DNA of 64,000 nt from Amylostereum areolatum (taxonomy: Eukaryota > Basidiomycota > Agaricomycetes > Russulales > Stereaceae): contig SAXG01000085.1 in assembly GCA_012932865.1 (NCBI GenBank), forward strand, positions 109,774 to 173,773. The letters are read 5' to 3'. This document shows positions 56,127-64,000 of this stretch, one piece after another (position 1 is the first letter of the stretch; each line of letters begins with the position of its first letter). The notes under the pieces are model-generated. The model was given only the letters and a program-made list of their open reading frames with translations. It was not told where the DNA came from and ran no database searches. The position numbers and the translations under genes are program-made.

Positions 56127-56604
56127 CAGGGCTTGACACGGATGAGCTCATCCGCGGATGGCACGGATATCCATCCGTGGGAACGCATCCGTATCCGTAC
56201 GGCGTACGGAGGGCATCCATTCCGTGCATGGGGTGACGTCATATGCCTTGAGCCCTTCGCAGTCTCATTCGCGGTCACACTTGACGGTTATACTTGGGTT
56301 ACTTATACACAATATTTATGAGTGTCCAGGTGGCTGCAGGCACCCGGTTGGGCACCGTTTTGCGTCAGACGGTTCTGTCACAGGGTCCCCCAACGTTTAT
56401 TCGTGGCGGGTATCGCGCGGGGAAAGGAAGACTCGTGTACGATCTGAGCGACTGGACACTGAGTTGCAGGTGCGCTCACAGGTCTCTCTGATGCAAGTGC
56501 AAGATACAGGCATACAACGCAATATTGTAACGTGTCACCGTACGAAGTCCAGGAAACCGCACAGTTCGTATACTCGTACATCGAACAGAAAACTTGATCC
56601 CATC
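56127..56604. other. Intergenic, with GGATG/CATCC short repeats
   Basis: Inverted short repeats (GGATGAGCTCATCC, several CATCCGT motifs at 56145-56225) suggest the end of a further DNA element. No gene is seen. Confidence 0.35.
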
Positions 56605-58362
56605 CTACCAACTCTCAGCGCGAACGTACCGCCTCACAAACTCGACCTCTTCCCCGCATACGACCGCCCACACACACTCCATGTCGACCTCCGCCTCCGC
56701 CTCCGCCTCCCTCTCCCCGAGCGTCTCCCGCCCTTCACGCATCCTCCGCGCGAACCCGGCCCACACCGTCCACGCGCGCGTTCCCGCGACGGCCCCCACG
56801 GCGGCGCCAGCGCGGGGAATGTACCACGCGAGTGCGACGAGGGAGAAGAGGAAGAGGGCGATGTGCGGGACGGCGGTGTGGGCGTAGTATGCGAGGCGGT
56901 GGAGGGGTGCGTGGGTTAGGGTGGGGGTGGGAGCGGGGGCGGTAATGTTGCAGAGGGGCTCGGGGGAGGAGGGATCGCGGGCGGAATGGTACGCGTTGAA
57001 GGAGGACGTGTTGGAGGGGGAGGACTGGAGGCAATCGCGGGATGGAGAAGGAGAAAGAGGGAAGGAATCGCAAGACGGAGAGGGACGGAGGGAAGCGCAT
57101 GAGGGAGAAAGGGAAGGGTGCAAGGAATCGCTAGAGAAAGAAGGACGGAGGGGATCGTTGAGGAGAGAAGCCAAACATGAGTCGCTGGATGCGGACTGGC
57201 TGAGAAAATCGCACGAGGGCGAAGGGCTTAAGCTTGGTTGGGGAAGGGCGTGCGTGGGGAGAAGGGTGGGGAGAAGAGTCGGACAGAGGCAGATGCTCGC
57301 GCCCATCGCGAGACACCAGGGGAGAAACAGCACGACTTGGGCTAGGTTGTTTAAGTTCGGAAAGGGCAACACGGCAGGAGGGGTGGAGCAGGCGGGCGCA
57401 GCAGGCAGAGAACTTGAGGGCGCGGTAGGGAAGCAGCCGACGTTGGGGCTGGAATCGAGTTTCGGGGGAACGGTGCCGGGGAAGGAGGAAGAGGTCGAGT
57501 ATGCGAGCGCAGGCTACATTCGGAAAAGAATGAGTTGGACCGTGATATCGTTGAACGGCATCGATGAACAACGTACCGTAGACGAATTTGACACTGGAAT
57601 TGCCCCATCGAAAGACCTTTCGAACACGCCAACCTACGAGCAATCACCCTGACTGGTCAGTTCGCGCCGCCTGCACGTCTCGCATCCAATCAACTGACCG
57701 TCTTATCCCCCTCCACTTCTCCATCGCTTTCCCCGTGCAGACTTTCGCACTCCGTGAACATCCTGTCCAGCTTCGGCGGGATCAGCACGCGGGGCGAGTC
57801 GACTTCTTCCGAGACGGACACCGACTCTGCTTCGACCATGATCTCGACCGCGCGGGGGTTTTCCGACTTCTGTTCCCGGAAATCAGCCCGTGGAGCGCAA
57901 GGCGGCGGGGAGAGGAGAAAGCAAACGCACCTGCCGACGTCCGCCGAGGATGCGCTTGACCCGTGTGGACGCGCCGGAGAAGGACGCGCGTCGGGCGTAC
58001 TCTTGCACGAGCCTGGCGGAGTTGGTCTGATTCCTGCCATTGTCGGATGATTTGGGGCTGTAGAAGAGGGCGCGTTGGGTAGCGAGGAAGGCGGGGATGT
58101 CGTCTTCGGGCGTGAGCGGGCTGAGGTGTTCAGAGGCTGAGTCGGAGTCGGAATAGGTTGAGGGTGTCGGGGAAAGTGGCGGAGAGGGGTGGGGGTGGGG
58201 GCGCGAGGTGGAGGGGGAAGAGGGCATGCTTCTGGAGGGGCGAGCACGTGCGCGATGGGTCTTCTGTGCAGAGGGAAATCGCTGTGAGCGTGGGTGGAGA
58301 GGACGGGTGGAGGGAGGACAACGCACCGGGGACGACGGACGGGTTTGCGCATGGAAGGACAT
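56605..58362 (-). CDS. Four-exon hypothetical membrane protein (about 522 aa)
   Basis: Predicted exons on the minus strand: 58362-57931, 57869-57699, 57633-57577 and 57513-56605. Introns are 61, 65 and 63 bp (donors GTGCGT, GTCAGT, GTACGT; acceptors CAG, TAG, TAG), all in phase 0, which supports the model. The N-terminus is Ser/Pro/Arg-rich. A conserved-looking helical block follows (PAFLATQRALFYSPKSSDNG, then RLVQEYARRASFSG, ending at exon 1). Exon 2 has VDSPRVLIPPKLDRMFTECE. Exon 4 has a hydrophobic stretch (VVLFLPWCLAMGASICLC), a Ser/Pro-rich loop and a second hydrophobic stretch (HIALFLFSLVALAWYI) near the end. Two membrane passes are likely. No family is recognised. A TATATAA box lies about 50 bp upstream. 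Confidence 0.6.
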
Positions 58363-58410
58363 GGCGGGGGGAAAGAGGAGGGGTGAAGGTAGAAAAAGAG
58401 GGTTTGGGGG

Positions 58411-58417
58411 TTATATA
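58411..58417 (-). promoter_or_regulatory. TATA box of the four-exon gene
   Basis: TATATAA on the minus strand, 49-55 bp before the start codon at 58362. Confidence 0.5.
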
Positions 58418-58419
58418 GG

Positions 58420-60961
58420 GGACGGAAGGCGACCCCTATAAAGCAAACCGTCCTATTAGGAGAAGGTAAAGCCGAAATAGGGTTCAGACCACGCCCGTTC
58501 CCGAACATTCCCAACTACGACCCCTCCTCGTCTGCGCCCCCCCTGGGTAGAATTCCGTCGCGAAACCCGACGGTCGGTGTCCTAGGGGGCGTGGGGCGTG
58601 ACTGCGTCCAGCTGGAGGGGGCGCGAGTATGAAAGTCGGCGGGTGTAGGGTCGGCGGTGAACGGGGCTGCAGCGTCTCCGCCATGTTCTGACTCCTGAGA
58701 CCTGCGTACTTATTCTGCCCACAACACCCATTCCCTTCTTCTGCTATGTTTCCGACTCCCTCGTCTGCGACACTCTTGTTTCGACCGGTCCCGGAGTGTG
58801 TCTTTCGAGTTGCTCCCGAGTCGCGACGTTGACCGTCGATGACAGCGCACTATCACCCCATGCTACGGCAAGCGAAAGCCTTCGTTGTCTTGTACACATA
58901 GGATGGGAGATGTGCGAGAGGAAGATAAAGCTTGTAACCACAGCAATTCCACAGGATCGTATTAGTCCTTGGAAGCCGGAGCCCCACAGCCTGCTGAGCG
59001 TCGACGGTCACACGCCTTATGCTCCCGCCGCGCACTGCTTGTTCGATCTTTCAGCATAGATAATAACGGTGACTTGAACGGAGACGCACCTGCATCTGAC
59101 AGAAACTATCACCAACACAGGGCCACACTGTGCTCTTGCGAAGCCTCCAAAGTTCAAAAGTTCAAAGCCGCGCTTCGTAACTCGTCCCACCGGGCCCAAC
59201 GGCCACCTACCTTCCCGATTAGGGGAGCGCTGCGCCGCTCTGTGCCGGCGCAGAGGTGACGTCACCCAAATGCCCTCAATCCCCCGTTTTCAGCTTCTTC
59301 AACTTGGCGTGCACCAACGCCCGACCAGCATAGTATAGAGAGTAACTGGTATAAGAACACACGTCTTCGTGCGCCTGTGGATTCTCGATGGGTGTACATG
59401 CATGTCTAGGCGTACTTAAAAAGCAAGCGAACACTTTGTTCACGTACTACGTGCAACACTGCAAACAGTCTTTCCGACTCTTTATGAATACAGGCCCGAG
59501 GTCAGCAATTGGACTTTATGGAAAACACAGTACGATGCCAACACGCCAACGTTTCCCGTCAATTGATAACGTTTAGAAGGGATCTGTGCGCCGACGCAAA
59601 GGGATGGTGGCGGAGGGTGGCGCGGTGAAACACGTGGAGGTGTGTGGTCGTGTTTGGGCGTGGGCGTGGGCGCGGGGGCTTTGCGCGAGCCAAATCACGA
59701 AAAGGGCTCATTCGCACAAATGGCGCATCGCGGCTTCCTTCCCTCGAGCTCATTCATCCCCCTCATGCCCCCCCTCCATCTTCCTTCCTTCGCTCCCCTT
59801 CCCCCTTCCTTTTGCCTCTTCGTTTCGACGCTCATTTTTTCAGGATACGGATTCACGGCGCGGGTCGAGGCGGCGCATAGTCCTCGAAAAGCTCGAAAGA
59901 TCGGCGCTGGACGACGGGAGACCTCTGCGCCTCAAGCTCGACGCCACCGCCGCGTTGGCGTCTGCAGTGCCTATATGCGCCGTGGATCGCTCGTGACGAC
60001 GGTCTAAGGACTCTTGTTGTTGACGGGTCGACGACGGTGACGGAGACGGATGGGTTTGGGTGTGGGACTGAGGGCTGGTTAGTGGAGAGGGATGGCGAAA
60101 AAGGATGTGGCATGGCGAGAAGTGGTTTTGTGTCAGGCTAGCCTAGGCTGGGCCGGGTCAGGTTCATGGGCGGGAGGGGCGGCATTGTGGTATGCTACGG
60201 GGTGAACACGGTCCCCGTAAACCGACGGGTACGCTCCGCTTCCCTCCCCTCATAACGCTACCCTCTTCCTCCCGCAGACACGCACGCCATCCCAATTTCA
60301 CCCACCATCCGTCATCTCCTTTGTTTGGGGCGGCGGCCGCGCGCAGGATCGAGCGGGGGGAACGCGAGAGCGCAGTCCTCACCCAGTTGGCCCCCTTTGC
60401 TCTCCTCGTCGGCGCCTATGAGCTGCGCACGCGCAGCCCCCCTCTAACCGCCCAGCCTTTCCTCCGACATCGTCCGATCGCGCCACGTGTGTCCGAGACC
60501 CGGCAACGGCAACAACGCACACCCGACTCTCACGCATTTCGACGGCGACGGCGCTACGGCCCTGCTTGGCTCGGGACTTTGGTTGGCCAACCGCAAGAGG
60601 GATCTTTTCTGGCAGGCGAACGACTGGTCGATGGAGATGGGCTTCGAATTCGTACGGCGGCTCTTCCTTTCAGTTCAAGCCAAGCTTGGACGCCCCATCG
60701 CATTGCAAATCCTGGAGGACGACTGGCGGGCATGTCTGGTCACTGGGGAAACGGGACGACCCTCGCGGTACCGTGTTTGTTCCTGTTTGGTTCTGGCTCG
60801 GGGTCCCCTCCCAAATCCAATCCGATATCGTTCTCCTCCCTCCCTTCAGGTCTTCTCGAGCCTTTCCTCTCTTCGTCTCCCTTCGCCCTCCGACTCCACG
60901 CCCCCCCCCCCCCCTCCGCCCAAAGGAAAACGCACGCCTGTCGTCCAGAAAAACCCACACG
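58420..60961. other. Intergenic, no supported gene
   Basis: Many overlapping open stretches in GC-rich DNA have no start context, intron structure or protein-like composition that I trust. Pyrimidine-rich tracts at about 59740-59840 and 60820-60920 may be promoter or leader sequence of the gene that starts at 60962. Confidence 0.4.
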
Positions 60962-61690
60962 ATGGTCTTGACTCTCTCAGCGCGGATCTGGTGCACGGCG
61001 ACGATGATGACAATGATGGTGGCGATGGTGGCGGCGCACGATAACGGGATGGACATGAGCATGGACGACGGGATGACGATGACGATGGGCAACATGGTCA
61101 CGTACCTCCACTTCACGCCCGGCGACAACCTCTGGTTCCTCGGCTGGGTGCCCGCGAGCGCGGGCGCGATGGTAGGAACCTGCCTCGGGCTGTTTCTGCT
61201 CGCGCTCGTCGAGCGGTGGTTGGCGGCGTCCAAGTCGGTGATGGAGGCGCATTGGCATGCGCGGTGCGTTGCGCTCTTTTGATCGGGTAGACGGGAGAGG
61301 CTGACCGTGGGGTGGTGTGCGCGGACAGGGCCCTGGTCGAGATGGCCAATCGCGCGAACGCCTTGCCTGAACATGCCGAGTGCAAGACGACGACGAAGCT
61401 CGCGAACGCCCGCCGCACGCTCCCGCCGTTCATCCTCGCGCACGACGCCGCGCGCGGGGGTGATGCAGGCGCTGCTGTCGTTGCTCGGGTTTCTGTTCAT
61501 GCTCGCTGTTATGTGCGTGTCTCCTTCTGCCCGTTTATCGCCCCCACCCCCTCCACCCTTTGTAGCAAGAGGCTGACCCGCGTGCCGCAGGACGTTCCAA
61601 GTGGGATTCATTCTGTCGATCGTGGTCGGGCTTGGGGTGGGCGAGACGCTGTTTGGGCGGTACGCGCGGGCGGGCGCGAGGATGCATTGA
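60962..61690 (+). CDS. Ctr-type high-affinity copper transporter
   Basis: Plasma- or vacuolar-membrane Cu+ importer, trimeric in the known family. Exons: 60962-61263, 61329-61512, 61591-61690; introns of 65 bp and 78 bp. The Met-rich N-terminus (HDNGMDMSMDDGMTMTMGNM) would collect copper. TM1 follows (about residues 58-84, WFLGWVPASAGAMVGTCLGL). The cytoplasmic loop contains PPFILAHDAARG. TM2 has FMLAVMTFQ with the MxxxM motif, and TM3 has GLGVGETLFG with GxxxG. Oddity: the three exons total 586 nt, one too many. At 61456-61460 a G5 run shifts the frame between HDAARG and VMQALLSLLG; G4 would restore it. This is a sequencing error or a disabling mutation. Length (about 195 aa) suits the family. 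Confidence 0.85.
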
Positions 61691-62181
61691 TCCCCCCCCT
61701 CCTCCCCCTTTCCCATGCCGTACTGAAGTACGAATGACGAGACGAGGCGGTGGTGGGAGTGTGTACGACTACGACAGATCCGGACGCGCGAAACGCTGTA
61801 CATCCTACTCAAATTTTATGGGGTTTTTCTTTTCCTTTTGTGTGGGTGGGGAAGAACAAGGGCCGAGCGCGCGCAAGGACAAACGGCTAGGCTACGGCGG
61901 GCGCCTTGTTTCTGTTGCTTGGTGTTCGTGCGTGGGGGTTCTGCATTGTCTTGACGGGGCGGGTGTGGATAAAAGGGAGGGTGTGTGGCGGGGCGGGTGA
62001 GGGGTATATCTTACACGTTTTCCTTCTCTTGCCCCCCTTACCACCCATCACACTAACATCTCACCTGCGCTTTACCGCAACGTACGCGCTCTGTCAGACT
62101 TCGGAACAACGATACAATACATCGACTAGTAATAACAAGGGGACGCCACAAGCTGCTGTATACCGCCACCTCCCGAACCCG
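61691..62181. other. Intergenic between transporter and hypothetical gene
   Basis: It contains a TATA-like GGATAAAAGG at about 61968-61977, roughly 210 bp before the next start codon. No other feature is seen. Confidence 0.4.
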
Positions 62182-63066
62182 ATGGCGCTCACGCAATACC
62201 CCTTCTGGACGACGCACGTCCCGCCCATGTGGGTGCACTACACCCCCGCCGCCGCCACCGTCTACTCCCCCGCGCCGAGTACTTGTGTTCCCGCCTGGAT
62301 ACAGACGTGGACAGGGCCCCCGACGCCGCCCGCCCCGCCGCCCCCGCCGCTGCCCGCGAATCCAAAACCGGAGACGAAAAAGAAAGATAAGAAGCGATGC
62401 GGGTTATTCGCGTGTTGTCGGACTCGTGCCTCGGACGACGACGACGACGACGACGACGCCCACGATGGGGCGTGGTCGTGGAGTCCCTACACGCACAGAA
62501 CCGCTCCCCCGCCCGCGCGATGGGCGTGTTCCCCGGCGGACATGCACACCTACGCCTACGCCCACGCGAAGGAGATACGGTTCCCGGGCACGGACGGGGC
62601 GCACGCCTGGCTCGCGCTCGACTTCCCCTGCACGCCGTTCCGCGCGAGCGTGCGCGTGGCGCCGGGGGGCGCGGAGGCGGAGGCGGCGTTCGCGAGCGCG
62701 GAGGCGGGCTTCTGGGTGCTGCTCGCGGGCGTGCGCGGCGCGTGGGACGCCGTGCGGGGCATGTTGGCGGCGTTGGCGGGCGCGGGCGGGCTCGATGTCG
62801 TGCGGGCGTACGGGCGCGGGCTCGGGGTCGGCGCGGGCGGGGCGGGCGCGGTGGCGCGGTGCTTGGAGTGGGCGGTGTGGAAGAAGTTCGAGGGGGACGC
62901 GGGGCTGCGGGCGTTGTTGGTGGGGACGCGGGGGAGGGCGTTGGTGGCGGAGGAGAGGGGGGAGGTTGGGAAGGTGTTTGGGGAGGGCGAGAATGGGAAT
63001 TGGGTCGGGGAGGCGGCGATGAAGGTGAGGGATGGGATTGAGGCGGAGGGGAGGGGCTGGTGGTAG
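62182..63066 (+). CDS. Hypothetical protein, 294 aa, intronless
   Basis: AUG at 62182 is chosen as the first in a well-composed frame. The N-terminus is Pro/aromatic-rich (YPFWTTHVPPMWVHYTPAAA). A polyproline stretch is followed by a basic Cys-containing patch (KKKDKKRCGLFACCRTRA) and a D8 run. The C-terminal 170 residues look globular: KEIRFPGTDGAHAWLALDFP, then Ala/Gly-rich helices and KKFEGDAGLRALLVG. The cluster Lys-Lys-Arg-Cys-Gly-Leu-Phe-Ala-Cys-Cys could be a membrane-associating or acylated patch, but this is a guess. No family is recognised. Strong GC bias opens shadow frames on both strands; this frame has the best composition. Confidence 0.6.
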   Translation: MALTQYPFWTTHVPPMWVHYTPAAATVYSPAPSTCVPAWIQTWTGPPTPPAPPPPPLPANPKPETKKKDKKRCGLFACCRTRASDDDDDDDDAHDGAWSWSPYTHRTAPPPARWACSPADMHTYAYAHAKEIRFPGTDGAHAWLALDFPCTPFRASVRVAPGGAEAEAAFASAEAGFWVLLAGVRGAWDAVRGMLAALAGAGGLDVVRAYGRGLGVGAGGAGAVARCLEWAVWKKFEGDAGLRALLVGTRGRALVAEERGEVGKVFGEGENGNWVGEAAMKVRDGIEAEGRGWW

Positions 63067-63644
63067 CGTGGACCTTGGCAATGGTGGGGGTTTGAAGGTT
63101 GAGTAGGTTCTGAATACAAACGCGCATACGAATACGGGTACGAGTTCTTGTTCATGATCGAAGTTGTGTTACGAGTAGACCAACGAATTGAACGGTATGT
63201 CGAACGACTGGCTTATTCGTGTTTCGTAGACCTATTACAAGTAGACGACCGGTCGTAAGTGTCCGAAGTAAGTATGAGTTACAGGCCCCTTCATTCCAAT
63301 GCCCCCCCCGCGTCCTATTCGTCGTCACCCGCCACCTCCCCCCTGCTTTCGCGCGATCCCGCGGCGCTCTGCGACCCGTTCTCAGGAAATGCAGGTCAGA
63401 GCGCAGGGACCCGGTGTGAAAATGGGAGCCGCTGGGCAACGGACAACGCCGGGAGAGCGAGAAAAAAACTTTTTCACATCTGTTTGGTCGGCGCAAATAA
63501 GGCGAGGGGAGAGGGATGATAGGCAAGTTAGGGTGAGAGGTAAGCTGTACGGTGTACGGCTTTTCATTTCTTCACGACCACGACCACGACCACGGACGGG
63601 AAGACTTCGGTCCATAAGCCTTCACGACCTCACTGATTTCTACA
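63067..63644. other. Intergenic, probable promoter of the reductase gene
   Basis: No gene is seen. A CGACCA direct repeat (ACGACCACGACCACGACCAC) at about 63575-63594 lies 50-70 bp before the start codon. Confidence 0.4.
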
Positions 63645-64000
63645 ATGTCGTTCGGAGCACCGCCGACCATTCCAACCCAGTTCCAGATTTACAAGTGCGT
63701 CGCCCATCTCTCTTCCCCCCCATCTCCTTATCGCCCTGCGCCTGCGCTTGTCTCGTCCTCTTCCGTGGAGGAGCATGTGCCAAAACTGACGCACTACCCA
63801 CAGCTCCTACGTCGAAGATCCGAAATGGCAACGCAAGTTCACCATCGTATGGGCGTCCTTCCTCGCGCTCGCCGTCGTCCTCTCCCTCCCCCGCGTCCTA
63901 CGGGCCCTCAAGCGCGGGCGGCTCTTCGCTGACGTGTTCGGCGTGAGGGAGCACCTCGGAGGGGGAGCATACGTGCCCGTGGTGCAGACGAAACCGGTGG
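63645..64000 (+). CDS. Probable ferric/cupric-chelate reductase, N-terminal part
   Basis: It would be a membrane flavocytochrome passing electrons from NADPH to extracellular Fe3+ or Cu2+. Exon 1 (63645-63694) encodes MSFGAPPTIPTQFQIYN up to the split Asn codon. Intron 63695-63803 (GTGCGT ... CTGAC branch ... CACAG). Exon 2 runs off the window: SYVEDPKWQRKFTIVWASFL, a hydrophobic helix (ALAVVLSLP), then RVLRALKRGRLFADVFGV. The phrase D-P-x-W-Q-x-K-F-x-I-x-W plus helix plus RGRxFxxxFGV resembles the start of Agaricomycete FRE-type reductases as I recall them. The haem, FAD and NADPH motifs are beyond the edge, so the call rests on the N-terminus and on the copper transporter 2 kb upstream. Confidence 0.6.

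Noticed and set aside
60395..60410. TTTGCTC as a copper-regulator (Mac1-like) site for the transporter
   Set aside because: A single 7 bp match 560 bp upstream in CT-rich DNA is expected by chance.
60192..60971. 259-codon plus-strand open frame before the copper transporter
   Set aside because: Ser/Pro/Arg-rich composition typical of non-coding GC-rich DNA; overlaps the transporter start and has no recognisable domain.
60670..61812. 380-codon minus-strand open frame
   Set aside because: It lies opposite the copper transporter, crosses its exons and introns, and has no protein-like composition.
62189..63127. Minus-strand and alternative-frame open stretches over the 294 aa gene
   Set aside because: Extreme Pro/Arg or Gly/Arg composition, as expected for shadows of a GC-rich gene.
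1..64000. CRISPR arrays, rRNA or tRNA genes
   Set aside because: No regularly spaced short repeats and no rRNA or tRNA core motifs were seen; the DNA is eukaryotic.

Overview
The window reads as basidiomycete (Agaricomycete-like) nuclear DNA. Coding sequence is GC-rich and C-ending. The host genes carry 60-110 bp introns with GTRNGT donors and YAG acceptors, and there is no bacterial-style operon structure. About 53 kb of the 64 kb is a nested pile of chromodomain-type Ty3/gypsy LTR retrotransposons. The last 8 kb or so is ordinary gene-bearing chromosome.

Layout. 1-5361: 3' part of element A (gag, frameshifted pol, 458 bp LTR). 5486-6318: a large perfect-ended palindrome (foldback element). 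6321-23540: element B, a complete Ty3/gypsy element with 537 bp LTRs and GTGCC target duplications. B is interrupted in pol by element C (9720-16732, identical 423 bp LTRs, AACCC duplications). With C removed, B pol is open from end to end. B carries an unusual 3.1 kb module between pol and its 3' LTR: a probably spliced coiled-coil/CCHC protein, two predicted membrane proteins and a small basic protein. 23546-24433: unique flank. About 24434-41495: a second copy of 5362-21930 (palindrome, B with nested C) joined to a second copy of the A 3' half. It is full of single-base indels and looks like unpolished long-read sequence. 42019-42476: second A LTR. 42477-42936: end of a hAT transposase. 43168-44175: third palindrome copy, carrying a 244 bp solo LTR. 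46004-53096: element D, a sister of C with 420 bp LTRs and GTATT duplications, decayed mainly by C-to-T changes at CpG. 54110-56126: three nested inverted-repeat DNA elements. 56605-58362 (minus): a four-exon host gene. 60962-61690: a Ctr-type copper transporter. 62182-63066: an intronless hypothetical gene. 63645-64000: the start of a probable ferric/cupric reductase.

How the genes work together. In A, B, C and D the gag stop codon sits directly on a -1 slippery heptamer (GGGTTTT or GGATTTT), with pol in the -1 frame. Gag would therefore be the main product and Gag-Pol (protease, RT, RNase H, integrase, chromodomain) the minor one. B and C/D also have long open frames upstream of the first gag AUG with no AUG of their own; in C the whole leader lacks AUG. 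At the right edge, the copper transporter and the reductase would fit one high-affinity metal uptake route (reduce Cu2+/Fe3+, import Cu+). All protein calls come from reading motifs by eye; no database search was run.
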